A stretch of 64,000 nucleotides of DNA from Comamonadaceae bacterium (GTDB lineage Bacteria > Pseudomonadota > Gammaproteobacteria > Burkholderiales > Burkholderiaceae_C), in contig CANCCF010000002.1 of assembly GCA_947374485.1 (NCBI GenBank), positions 6,753 to 70,752 of the forward strand. The letters are read 5' to 3'. Shown piece by piece: positions 1-7,960 of the stretch; position 1 is the first letter of the stretch, and each line of letters begins with the position of its first letter. The notes under the pieces were generated by a model that searched no databases, was not told the DNA's origin, and saw only the letters and a list, made by a program, of their open reading frames with translations. The position numbers were made by a program, and so were the translations under genes.

Positions 1-918
1 CGCGCTGGCGATGTCTTCGGGGATTTCAAACGGCGCATACGGCCAGTCGAGTGCCACGCGGGTGGCGGCCACTTCGGCAGCACCCAGGGCCGCGCCATGC
101 ACATCGTGCGTGCCCGCCTTGGTGGGTGCGCCCATGCCAATCACCGTCTTGCAGCAGATCAGTGTGGGGCGGCCGTCTGCCGCTGCGCTTTGCGCGCGCG
201 CGGCTTTGACTGCGGCGTCCAGCGCCTCGGGGTCGTGGCCGTCCACATCGGCAATCACGTGCCAGCCGTAGGCTTCAAAACGCTGGGGCGTGTTGTCGGT
301 GAACCAGCCTTCCACATGGCCGTCAATGGAGATGCCGTTGTCGTCGTAGAAAGCAATCAGCTTCGAGAGTTTCAGCGTACCGGCGAGCGAGCAGACCTCG
401 TGGCTGATCCCCTCCATCAAACAGCCGTCACCGAGGAACACATAGGTGTGGTGGTCCACCACGCGGTGGCCGCCCCGGTTGAATTCGGTGGCCAACAACT
501 TTTCAGCCAGCGCCATGCCCACCGCATTGGCCAGGCCCTGGCCCAGCGGCCCGGTGGTGGTCTCCACGCCGGGTGTGACATCGACCTCGGGGTGGCCGGG
601 CGTCTTGCTGTGCAGCTGGCGGAATTTTTTGAGTTCATCCAGCGGCAGGTCGTAACCGGCGAGGTGCAAGAGCGCATACAGCAGCATGGAGGCATGGCCA
701 TTGGAGAGCACGAAGCGGTCGCGGTCCGGCCAGTGGGGGTTGGCCGGGTTGTGCTGCAGGTGGCGGTTCCACAGCACCTCGGCGATATCGGCCATGCCCA
801 TGGGCGCACCGGGGTGGCCGGACTTGGCTTTTTCAACCGCGTCCACGGCGAGCATGCGCACCGCGTTGGCCATGCGGCGGGCCAGGGCGGGGGAGGGACT
901 GCTAAGGGAGGAAGGCAT
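1..918 (-). CDS. cbbT: Transketolase, N-terminal 306 residues (cut by window edge)
   Basis: Transketolase moves two-carbon ketol units between sugar phosphates in the regenerative Calvin cycle, using thiamine diphosphate. The minus-strand frame from the ATG at 918 stays open to base 1. It shows the family N-terminus ([13 protein letters not shown]), the conserved HGHAS-type segment (here SNGHAS) and the thiamine-diphosphate motif GDGCLMEG. The start is chosen because the next in-frame Met lies inside the conserved domain. The gene is downstream of cbbP in the same direction, as in cbb operons, so the cbbT name rests on context. The other half lies outside the window. Confidence 0.93.
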   Translation of the reverse strand, partial: MPSSLSSPSPALARRMANAVRMLAVDAVEKAKSGHPGAPMGMADIAEVLWNRHLQHNPANPHWPDRDRFVLSNGHASMLLYALLHLAGYDLPLDELKKFRQLHSKTPGHPEVDVTPGVETTTGPLGQGLANAVGMALAEKLLATEFNRGGHRVVDHHTYVFLGDGCLMEGISHEVCSLAGTLKLSKLIAFYDDNGISIDGHVEGWFTDNTPQRFEAYGWHVIADVDGHDPEALDAAVKAARAQSAAADGRPTLICCKTVIGMGAPTKAGTHDVHGAALGAAEVAATRVALDWPYAPFEIPEDIASA

Positions 919-1021
919 TCAATTTCTCCGGGGAAAATAATTCAAAAAGCAGACTCCGCAACATGCGAAGTGTCTTGCTCAGGAATACCGCGGAACCGGC
1001 TTCGCCGGGCCGCTGGTATTG

Positions 1022-1059
1022 CCCCCTGCAAGGGGGGAACGGGCTACACGCAGTGAGCC
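1022..1059. repeat. Intergenic hairpin and dispersed palindrome copy between cbbP and cbbT
   Basis: The 151-base gap between cbbP and cbbT holds a 6-bp stem (CCCCCT, GCA loop, AGGGGG, 1022-1036). It is followed by a degenerate copy (1042-1059, GGCTACACGCAGTGAGCC) of the palindrome found at five other intergenic sites in the window. It may attenuate or stabilise the operon mRNA, which is inference. Confidence 0.5.
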
Positions 1060-1069
1060 TGGAAGGGGG

Positions 1070-1939
1070 TTAGCGTCTCTTCCTTTCCATCATCCGCCAG
1101 ATGAAGGGTGTGAAGATAAGTTGCATCGCGAGTTCCATCTTGCCGCCCGGCACCACGATGGTATTGGCGCGGCTCATGAAGCTGCCGTCCACCATGCTGC
1201 GCAGGTACTGGAAATCAATGCCCTTGGGCTTGGCAAAGCGGATCACCACCATGCTCTCGTCGGGCGATGGAATGTCGCGCGCAATAAAGGGGTTGCTGGT
1301 GTCCACCATGGGCACGCGCTGGAAGTTGACGTGCGTGTGCATGAACTGCGGGCAGATGTAGTTCACATAGTCGGGCATGCGGCGCAGGATGGTGTCGGTC
1401 ACCGCCTCGGTGCTGTAGCCACGTTTCGATTTGTCGCGCCAGAGCTTTTGGATCCATTCCAGGTTGATCACCGGCACCACGCCGATGAGCAGATCGGGGT
1501 GCTGCGCGATGTTGACCTCGGGTGTGACCACGGCACCGTGCAAGCCCTCGTAGAACAGCAAATCCGTGTGGGCGGGCACGTCTTCCCAGGGCGTGAAGGT
1601 GCCGGGGTCCTGTTGGTAGGGTGCGGCTTCTTCGTGGTCGTGCAGGTACTTGCGGCGCTGGCCGGTGCCGCTGGCGGCGTAGTCACGGAACAGGGCTTCG
1701 AGCTCGGGAAAGAGGTTGTTCTCGGGGCCGAAGTGACTGAAGTTCTTGTTGCCTTGTGCCTCGGCCTCGGCCAGGCGCAGCTTCATTTCCGCGCGGTCAT
1801 GGCGGTGGAAGCTGTCGCCCTCGATGACGGCGGCGTTGATGTTCTCGCGCCGGAAAATGTTTTCGAAGGTGCGTGTCACCGAGGTGGTGCCCGCGCCGCT
1901 GGAGCCGGTGATGGCGATGATGGGATGGCGTTCAGACAT
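1070..1939 (-). CDS. cbbP: Phosphoribulokinase
   Basis: It phosphorylates ribulose 5-phosphate with ATP to give ribulose 1,5-bisphosphate, the RuBisCO substrate. It is a 289-residue protein, the usual size of the bacterial (class I) enzyme. A P-loop GSSGAGTT lies at residues 12-19 and an acidic EGDSFHRHDR segment typical of the family at about 40-50. It is 15 bases downstream of cbbF and 151 bases upstream of cbbT, in the order cbbF-cbbP-cbbT known from proteobacterial cbb operons. Expression is expected to follow CbbR control of the operon. Confidence 0.96.
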   Translation of the reverse strand: MSERHPIIAITGSSGAGTTSVTRTFENIFRRENINAAVIEGDSFHRHDRAEMKLRLAEAEAQGNKNFSHFGPENNLFPELEALFRDYAASGTGQRRKYLHDHEEAAPYQQDPGTFTPWEDVPAHTDLLFYEGLHGAVVTPEVNIAQHPDLLIGVVPVINLEWIQKLWRDKSKRGYSTEAVTDTILRRMPDYVNYICPQFMHTHVNFQRVPMVDTSNPFIARDIPSPDESMVVIRFAKPKGIDFQYLRSMVDGSFMSRANTIVVPGGKMELAMQLIFTPFIWRMMERKRR

Positions 1940-1954
1940 GGGGGTATCTCCGGA

Positions 1955-3037
1955 TTAGTCGCGAAACAGGCTGCGCTCGGCAAACAGCGGGTTGATCATG
2001 GCGTTGCGCTCGGGCTCGCTGTGGTAGCGCTCGATGCGCTCCACCTCGTTTTTGGAGCCGAACACCAGGCCGATGCGCTGGTGCAGGCTGCCCGGCTTGA
2101 CCTGCAGCACCGGCTTTTCACCGGTGCTGGCGCGCCCACCGGCCTGCTCCATCAGCATGCCGATGGGGTTGGCCTCGTAGAGCAGGCGCAGGCGCCCGGG
2201 CTTGGCCAGGTCTTTGGTGTCGCGCGGGTACATGAATACGCCGCCGCGCATCAGGATGCGGTGCGCCTCGGCCACCATGCTGGCGATCCAGCGCATGTTG
2301 AAATCCTTGGCGCGCGGCCCGGGCTTGCCCGCCAGGCATTCGTCCACATAGCGTTTCACCGGCGCCTCCCAGAAGCGGCTGTTGGAGGCGTTGATGGCGA
2401 ACTCCTGCGTGTCCTCGGGAATTTTGAGCTTGGGGTGGGTGAGCATGAACTCGCCCAGGTTGGGGTCGAGCGTGAAGCCGTAGACACCGTTGCCCACGCT
2501 GAGCACCAGCATGGTGGTGGGGCCGTAGAGCGCGTAGCCCGCAGCCACCTGTTTGGTGCCCGCCTGCAGGAAGTCGGCCTCCACCACATCCACACCCGTA
2601 TCGGGCCCGCGCAGGATGGAAAAAATGCTGCCCACCGAGACGTTCACATCGATGTTGCTGGAGCCGTCCAGCGGGTCAAACACCAAGAGGTATTTGCCGC
2701 GCGGGTATTGCGCCGGGATCTGGTAGGGCAGCTCCATTTCTTCCGAGGCCATGCCCGCCAGGTTGCCCGCCCATTCGGTGCGCTGGATAAAAACCTGGTT
2801 GCTCAGCACGTCGAGCTTTTTTTGCGTTTCGCCCTGCACGTTGACCGAGCCGCCGCTCTCTTCGGCATGGTTGCCCATGGCGCCACCCAGCTCGCCAAAG
2901 GCGACAGCACGGGCGATGGCCTTGCAGGCAATGGCCACGTCCAGAATCAGCGCGTTGAAGTCGCCGCTGGCCTCGGGGAAGCGGCGCCGCTCTTCGATCA
3001 GGAACTGCGTCAGTGTGGAACGGTGGGCGTGGGGCAT
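1955..3037 (-). CDS. cbbF: Class I fructose-1,6-bisphosphatase
   Basis: It hydrolyses fructose 1,6-bisphosphate, and in autotrophs often also sedoheptulose 1,7-bisphosphate, in the Calvin cycle and gluconeogenesis. The 360-residue protein has the class I metal and substrate motif [10 protein letters not shown] at 121-130 and the acidic pair EE at 99-100. It lies 17 bases downstream of cbbY and 15 bases upstream of cbbP, so it is clearly co-transcribed. This operonic copy is named cbbF from context; a housekeeping fbp may exist elsewhere. Confidence 0.95.
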   Translation of the reverse strand: MPHAHRSTLTQFLIEERRRFPEASGDFNALILDVAIACKAIARAVAFGELGGAMGNHAEESGGSVNVQGETQKKLDVLSNQVFIQRTEWAGNLAGMASEEMELPYQIPAQYPRGKYLLVFDPLDGSSNIDVNVSVGSIFSILRGPDTGVDVVEADFLQAGTKQVAAGYALYGPTTMLVLSVGNGVYGFTLDPNLGEFMLTHPKLKIPEDTQEFAINASNSRFWEAPVKRYVDECLAGKPGPRAKDFNMRWIASMVAEAHRILMRGGVFMYPRDTKDLAKPGRLRLLYEANPIGMLMEQAGGRASTGEKPVLQVKPGSLHQRIGLVFGSKNEVERIERYHSEPERNAMINPLFAERSLFRD

Positions 3038-3054
3038 GGGTACTTTCGGAGCAG

Positions 3055-3789
3055 TTAATCAGCTTGCAGGTTAGCGGTGTGCAGGTGCGCGTGCCATTCG
3101 CGCAGTTGCGTGAGGCTCACACCGCCGAGGTCGGGCAGCTGGCACAAGGCGAGCGAAAAGTCCTGGTCCAGGGTGAAGCGCGTGGGCGTGATGACGGTGG
3201 CGATACCCGCCGCATGGGCGGCCTGCAGGCCGTTGCCGGAGTCTTCGAAGGCCAGGCAGGCAGCAGGCCCCAGGCCCAGGCTTTGCAGCACCTGCAGATA
3301 GACCTGGGGGTGCGGCTTTTTGAGGGGCGCGGTGGCGGCGTCGCCAATGGCGGCGAATTGCTGGCGCCATTGCGACCCGAGGGCGCGCTGCAACAAGGCG
3401 GCGATGTTGGGGGGCGAGGTGGTGGTGGCAATGGCGAGCTGCAGGCCCTGGCTTTGGGCCTGTTCGATGAGCGCCAAAACGCCGGGCCGCATGGGCACCT
3501 CGCCGCTCTCAATGGCGGCTGCGTAGGCGGTGGTTTTGAGGCTGTGCAACTGGGCCAGCGCCTGCGGCAAATCAGTCGCTGAGAGGCCGCGCTGCTCGGG
3601 TGGCAGCAGCTTCCAGTAGTAGCGCATGCGCTCTTTGCCGCCCGAGATGTGCAGCAAGCGGGTGTAGAGCGGATCGTCCCAATGCCACGCCAGGCCCAGG
3701 GTGGCAAAGGCGTGGTTGAAAGCCACCCGGTGCGCGGACTCGGTGTCCGCCAGGGTGCCATCCACATCAAAAACGAGGGCCTTAAGCAT
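3055..3789 (-). CDS. cbbY: CbbY-type HAD phosphatase (xylulose-1,5-bisphosphate phosphatase)
   Basis: CbbY removes the RuBisCO inhibitor xylulose 1,5-bisphosphate. The 244-residue HAD protein has the nucleophile motif FDVDGT (D8, D10), a GGKER segment after the cap start, the ATTTSPPN segment that distinguishes CbbY from phosphoglycolate phosphatase (CbbZ), the KKPHP lysine and the FEDSGNG acidic motif. It is the first gene of the cbbY-F-P-T operon and is divergent from cbbR across a 105-base gap. Assignment as CbbY rather than CbbZ rests on GGKER and TTTS. Confidence 0.88.
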   Translation of the reverse strand: MLKALVFDVDGTLADTESAHRVAFNHAFATLGLAWHWDDPLYTRLLHISGGKERMRYYWKLLPPEQRGLSATDLPQALAQLHSLKTTAYAAAIESGEVPMRPGVLALIEQAQSQGLQLAIATTTSPPNIAALLQRALGSQWRQQFAAIGDAATAPLKKPHPQVYLQVLQSLGLGPAACLAFEDSGNGLQAAHAAGIATVITPTRFTLDQDFSLALCQLPDLGGVSLTQLREWHAHLHTANLQAD

Positions 3790-3845
3790 GGATTTACTTT
3801 AGCGGGCGCCACCCATAAACTCCAATCAGGTTTGTTAGCCCATTC

Positions 3846-3862
3846 ATCAGCTTTATCTAATG
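3846..3862. promoter_or_regulatory. Putative CbbR operator, cbbY/cbbR divergent promoter region
   Basis: The sequence ATCAGCTTTATCTAATG differs at only two positions from the element at 14876-14892 upstream of cbbM. It fits the reported CbbR consensus TNA-N7/8-TNA (TCA-N8-TAA). It lies 56 bases upstream of cbbY and 32 bases upstream of cbbR, so CbbR could activate the operon and control its own gene. Function is inferred from the shared sequence and context. Confidence 0.7.
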
Positions 3863-3894
3863 CGAGCAGCGCGCTGCTCCGTCCCCCAACCACC

Positions 3895-4806
3895 ATGCGC
3901 CCCTACACCCTCAAGCAGATTCAGACCTTTCAGGAAGTGGCGCGGCAGAAGTCGGTGTCCAAGGCGGCCGAGCGGCTGTTTGTGACGCAGCCCGCCGTGT
4001 CCATGCAGATCCGCCAACTTGAAGAGGCCTTTGGCCTGGCCCTGCTGGAGCCGGTGGGGCGCAACATCCGCCTGACGCAAGCGGGCGAACTGTTCCTGGC
4101 GCATGCGCAGGCGGCCATGGGCCAGCTCAAAGACCTGGAGGCGCTGATGGCCGACCACACCGGCCTCAAAAAAGGCCGCATTGACCTGGCCGTGGTCAGC
4201 ACCGCCAAGTATTTCATTCCCATGCTGCTGGTGCAGTTTGCCAAGCTGTTTGAGGGCATTACCGTGCAGCTGCAAATTGACAACCGCGAAAACGTGCTGG
4301 GCCTGTTGGCGCGCAACGAGGCCGACCTGGTGGTGATGGGCCGCAGCCCTGCCGACCTGGACTGCGAGGCCACCGCCTTTGCCACCAACCCGCTGGCGAT
4401 CGTGGCTGCGCCTGGCCACGCGCTGGTGCGGCGCAAACACCTGCCCTTCACGGCCCTGGCCGACTACAAGTTTGTGGTGCGCGAAGAGGGCTCGGGCACG
4501 CGCGCGGCCATGGAGCGCCTGTTTTCCGAGCAGCACACGCCGCTGCACATCGAGATGGAAATGCCCAGCAACGAGACCATCAAGCAGGCCGTGATGGCGG
4601 GCATGGGCCTGAGCTTTTTGTCGCTGCGCACCATGCGCCACGAGCTCGCCAGCGGCCACATGGCGATGGTGGATGTGCAGGGCCTGCCCAGCAGCGGCAG
4701 CTGGTATGTGACGCACCTGCGGCAAAAGAAACTCTCGCCCGCAGCGCGCGCCTTCAAGGGCTTTCTGGTGGAACAGGGCGGCGCGCTGATGGACGCCTGG
4801 CGCTGA
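3895..4806 (+). CDS. cbbR: LysR-type regulator of Calvin-cycle genes
   Basis: CbbR activates cbb operons in response to metabolites such as RuBP or NADPH. The 303-residue protein begins MRPYTLKQIQTF. It has a LysR winged helix at about residues 4-62 (KSVSKAAERLFVTQPAVSMQ) and a periplasmic-binding-like effector domain from about 90 to the end. The ATG at 3895 is chosen because the helix-turn-helix then sits at the usual N-terminal position; the longer open frame upstream lacks family sequence. It is divergent from cbbY, the classic cbbR arrangement. Confidence 0.92.
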   Translation: MRPYTLKQIQTFQEVARQKSVSKAAERLFVTQPAVSMQIRQLEEAFGLALLEPVGRNIRLTQAGELFLAHAQAAMGQLKDLEALMADHTGLKKGRIDLAVVSTAKYFIPMLLVQFAKLFEGITVQLQIDNRENVLGLLARNEADLVVMGRSPADLDCEATAFATNPLAIVAAPGHALVRRKHLPFTALADYKFVVREEGSGTRAAMERLFSEQHTPLHIEMEMPSNETIKQAVMAGMGLSFLSLRTMRHELASGHMAMVDVQGLPSSGSWYVTHLRQKKLSPAARAFKGFLVEQGGALMDAWR

Positions 4807-4813
4807 GCCAGGG

Positions 4814-4829
4814 CCCCGGGATTCCGGGG
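4814..4829 (+). terminator. Possible hairpin terminator after cbbR
   Basis: There is a perfect 6-bp stem CCCCGG-GATT-CCGGGG eight bases after the cbbR stop, followed by a weak pyrimidine-rich tract. It lacks a clean T run, so it is only a candidate. Confidence 0.4.
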
Positions 4830-4889
4830 ATCTTCTTGCGTTTTCTCCATGGCGCGGCCATTGAAAATGCCTACACCGTCAGAACTGCC

Positions 4890-5066
4890 ATGAACGCTTC
4901 TGACACCCACCTGCTGAAAAAACTGGCCCTGGTGCTGCTGCTCAAGCTCGCGCTGTTGCTGGGTTTGTGGTGGCTGTTTGTGCGCGATGCGCAGGTGCCG
5001 GTGGACGCCAGCCGCGCGGCCGGGCATCTGCTGCGCGCGCCTGCCCTGGCGCCTGGGGAGAAATAA
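4890..5066 (+). CDS. cydP: CydP-type small subunit associated with cytochrome bd oxidase
   Basis: This 58-residue protein has a single hydrophobic helix (about residues 13-29, LALVLLLKLALLLGLWWLF) preceded by a short Lys-containing segment. It ends two bases before the cydA start. Small one-helix proteins directly upstream of cydA in betaproteobacteria are annotated as CydP, a putative accessory subunit. Identity rests on size, topology and position. The ATG at 4890 is preferred because upstream in-frame sequence does not look coding. Confidence 0.72.
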   Translation: MNASDTHLLKKLALVLLLKLALLLGLWWLFVRDAQVPVDASRAAGHLLRAPALAPGEK

Positions 5067-5068
5067 AA

Positions 5069-6643
5069 ATGATCTCCGAAGAGCTGGTCAACCTCTCGCG
5101 CCTGCAGTTTGCCGCCACGGCCCTGTACCACTTTTTGTTTGTGCCGCTGACGCTGGGCATGGTCTGGCTGCTGCTGATCATGGAGAGCGTGTTTGTGATG
5201 ACCGGCCGCGTGGTGTGGAAGGACATGACGCGTTTTTGGGGCAAGCTGTTTGGCATCAACTTCGCGCTGGGTGTCACGACCGGCCTCACGCTCGAATTCC
5301 AGTTTGGTACCAACTGGGCCTATTACTCGCACTATGTGGGCGACGTGTTTGGCACGCCGCTGGCCATTGAGGGGCTGATGGCCTTCTTTCTGGAGTCGAC
5401 CATGATCGGCCTCTTCTTCTTTGGCTGGGAGCGCCTCTCCCGCCCCAAGCACCTGCTGGTGACGGCGCTGATGGCGCTGGGCACCAACCTGTCGGCGCTG
5501 TGGATTCTGATTGCCAACGGCTGGATGCAAAACCCGGTGGGTGCGCGCTTCAACTACCAGACCATGCGCATGGAGATGAGCGACTTTTGGGCCCTGCTCT
5601 TCAACCCGGATGCGCAGGCCAAGTTTGTGCACACGGTGTCGGCCGGTTACGTCACCGGCGCACTCTTTGTGCTGGCCATATCCAGCTGGTATTTGCTGCG
5701 CCAGCAGGACGTGGAATTTGCCAAGCGCAGCTTTCGCGTGGCCGCAGCCTTTGGCATGGCCTCGGTGCTGAGCGTCATCGTGCTGGGCGACGAGTCGGGC
5801 TACACCGTGGGCGAGGCGCAGCAGACCAAGCTGGCTGCCCTCGAGGCCATGTGGGAAACCAAGCCCGCACCGGCCAGCCTGACGCTGGTGGCCAGCATCA
5901 ACGAGGCCGAGCAGAAGAACAATTGGGCCATCGAGATTCCCTGGGTCATGGGCCTGATTGGCACGCGCACGGTGAGCCGCGAGATACCCGGCATCCTGGA
6001 GATCAAGGCCAAAAACCGCGCGCGCATTCTGCGTGGCGTGGTGGCGGTGAACGCGCTCGACGCCCTGCGCGCCAACCCCGCCGACAGAGTGGCGCGCCAG
6101 ACCTTTGAGGGGCACCAAGCGGACCTGGGTTTTGGCTTGCTGCTGAAAAAATATGTGGAGGATGTGAACACCGCCACGCCCGCCACCGTGGAGCGCGCCG
6201 TGAACGACACGGTGCCGCGCGTGACGCCCATGTTCTGGGCCTTCCGGCTGATGGCGGGCCTGGGCTTTGCCATGCTGCTGCTGTTTGCGCTGGCCTTCTG
6301 GAGCACGCTCAAGTCACCGCCCCGGCACCCGCGCTGGCTGCTGAAGTGGGCACTGTGGATGCTGCCTGCGCCCTGGATTGCCAGCGAGCTGGGCTGGGTG
6401 GTGGCCGAGTATGGCCGCCAGCCCTGGACCATTTACGGCGTGCTGCCCACGCACCTGAGTGTCTCCACCCTGAGTGTGGCCAACCTGTATGGCTCGCTGG
6501 CGGGCTTTCTCATTTTCTACACCGCGCTCTTGGTGGTGGAGCTGTTCCTGATGTTCAGGTTTGCCCGCCTGGGGCCGGGCAGCCTGGGCACCGGGCGCTA
6601 TGCCCATGAGCACGCGCCGCATGCCATAGCACCACCGGCCTGA
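5069..6643 (+). CDS. cydA: Cytochrome bd ubiquinol oxidase subunit I
   Basis: It is the haem-bearing subunit of a quinol oxidase in the inner membrane that reduces O2 to water with high affinity and no proton pumping. The 524-residue protein shows haem ligands H21 (ALYHF) and H188 (KFVHT), acidic E101 and E109 in helix 3, and the family motif GRQPW. The periplasmic Q-loop is short. The ATG at 5069 follows cydP directly; the open frame extends further upstream but family homology begins at MISEELVNLSR. It forms one operon with cydP, cydB and cydX. Confidence 0.97.
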   Translation: MISEELVNLSRLQFAATALYHFLFVPLTLGMVWLLLIMESVFVMTGRVVWKDMTRFWGKLFGINFALGVTTGLTLEFQFGTNWAYYSHYVGDVFGTPLAIEGLMAFFLESTMIGLFFFGWERLSRPKHLLVTALMALGTNLSALWILIANGWMQNPVGARFNYQTMRMEMSDFWALLFNPDAQAKFVHTVSAGYVTGALFVLAISSWYLLRQQDVEFAKRSFRVAAAFGMASVLSVIVLGDESGYTVGEAQQTKLAALEAMWETKPAPASLTLVASINEAEQKNNWAIEIPWVMGLIGTRTVSREIPGILEIKAKNRARILRGVVAVNALDALRANPADRVARQTFEGHQADLGFGLLLKKYVEDVNTATPATVERAVNDTVPRVTPMFWAFRLMAGLGFAMLLLFALAFWSTLKSPPRHPRWLLKWALWMLPAPWIASELGWVVAEYGRQPWTIYGVLPTHLSVSTLSVANLYGSLAGFLIFYTALLVVELFLMFRFARLGPGSLGTGRYAHEHAPHAIAPPA

Positions 6644-6654
6644 AGGGAGACCGC

Positions 6655-7791
6655 ATGCTGGACTATGCGACGTTAAAAATCATCTGGTGGCTGCTGATTG
6701 GCGTGCTGCTGGTGGGCTTTGCCATCATGGACGGGCACGACCTGGGTGTGGCCACCCTGTTGCCCTTTGTGGCGCGCAACGACCTGGAGCGCCGCGTGAC
6801 TATCAACTGCGTGGCCGCGCACTGGGACGGCAACCAGGTCTGGTTCATCACCGGTGGCGGCGCGATTTTTGCGGCCTGGCCGCTGGTGTATGCCACTGCC
6901 TTCAGCGGCTTTTACTGGGCCCTGCTGCTGGTGCTGTGGGCGCTGTTTTTGCGCCCGGTCGGTTTTGACTACCGCAGCAAGATCCATGATGCCCGCTGGC
7001 GCAGCAGCTGGGACTGGGGCCTGTTTGTGAGCGGCGCGGTGCCCCCGCTGATTTTTGGCGTGGCCTTTGGCAATCTGCTGCAGGGCGTGCCCTTTGCGCT
7101 GGATGCCAACATGGTCAGCACCTACAGCGGCAGCTTCTGGCAGCTGCTCAACCCCTTTGCCCTGCTGGCCGGTGTGACCAGCAGCGCCATGCTCACCCTG
7201 CAAGGTGCGACCTACCTGGCGCACCGCACCGAAGGAGCCATCCAGGCGCGCAGCATGCGTGCGGGCACGGTGGCCGCGCTGGTGCTGGTGCTGGCCTTTG
7301 CGCTGGCGGGCCTGTGGCTGCAGCGACTGGAAGGCTACCGCATCGTCTCCCCCATCGACCCACAGGCAGCCGCCGTGCCGTTGGCCAAAACCGTGGTGCG
7401 TGCCACCGGCGCGTGGATGGACAACTATGCGCGCTGGCCCCTGCTGTGGGCCCTGCCCACTCTCGGGCTGCTGGGTGCGCTGCTGGCCGCCGCCCTGCTG
7501 CACATGCGCCAGACGCTGGCCGCCTTTGCGGCGTCGTCGCTGGCAGTGCTGGGCGTGGTGGGCACGGCCGGAGCATCGATGTTCCCGTTCATCCTGCCGT
7601 CCAGCAGCATGCCTGCGGCGAGCCTCACGGTGTGGGACAGTGTGTCGAGCCACCTGACCCTGGGGCTGATGTTCTGGGCCACGCTGGTGCTAATGCCGCT
7701 CATCCTGATGTATACCGCCTGGGCCTACCGCGTGATGCGCGGCAAGGTCACCGCGGCGCATGTGCAGGAACGCGAGCATTCGGCTTATTGA
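6655..7791 (+). CDS. cydB: Cytochrome bd ubiquinol oxidase subunit II
   Basis: Subunit II is a multi-helix membrane partner of CydA that supports haem binding and assembly. The 378-residue protein has eight or nine hydrophobic helices and family segments such as GFAIMDGHDLG near the N-terminus and WDGNQVWFITGGGA at about 58-71. It starts 11 bases after cydA with a GGGAG ribosome-binding site and is followed by cydX. Confidence 0.97.
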   Translation: MLDYATLKIIWWLLIGVLLVGFAIMDGHDLGVATLLPFVARNDLERRVTINCVAAHWDGNQVWFITGGGAIFAAWPLVYATAFSGFYWALLLVLWALFLRPVGFDYRSKIHDARWRSSWDWGLFVSGAVPPLIFGVAFGNLLQGVPFALDANMVSTYSGSFWQLLNPFALLAGVTSSAMLTLQGATYLAHRTEGAIQARSMRAGTVAALVLVLAFALAGLWLQRLEGYRIVSPIDPQAAAVPLAKTVVRATGAWMDNYARWPLLWALPTLGLLGALLAAALLHMRQTLAAFAASSLAVLGVVGTAGASMFPFILPSSSMPAASLTVWDSVSSHLTLGLMFWATLVLMPLILMYTAWAYRVMRGKVTAAHVQEREHSAY

Positions 7792-7812
7792 GGAAAAAAG
7801 AAAGGAGCCGCC

Positions 7813-7908
7813 ATGTGGTACTTCGCCTGGATTTTGGGGGTGGGCTTTGCCGTCTTGCTGGCCATTCTGAATGCCATATGGGGCGAGCATGAGGAGGGAC
7901 GCAAGTGA
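7813..7908 (+). CDS. cydX: CydX, 31-residue bd oxidase subunit
   Basis: CydX (YbgT family) is a one-helix peptide needed for a stable, active bd oxidase. The reading frame begins MWYFAWILGVGFA, the typical CydX opening, and continues as one hydrophobic helix to a charged C-terminus (EHEEGRK). A strong AAAGGAG ribosome-binding site sits at 7801-7807, after the cydB stop. Length, sequence and position all match the family; the gene is easily missed because it is so short. Confidence 0.93.
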   Translation: MWYFAWILGVGFAVLLAILNAIWGEHEEGRK

Positions 7909-7960
7909 ACGGCGTGGGCTGCTGGCGCCCGGGCGACAATAGCGCCAAACAGCCCATTGC

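Noticed and set aside
1019..3058. 679-residue plus-strand open frame
   Set aside because: It is antisense to cbbP and cbbF, which have clear catalytic motifs; GC-rich DNA leaves the opposite strand open.
3055..3789. Phosphoglycolate phosphatase (cbbZ)
   Set aside because: The GGKER and TTTS segments match CbbY-type proteins better; cbbZ remains a weaker alternative.
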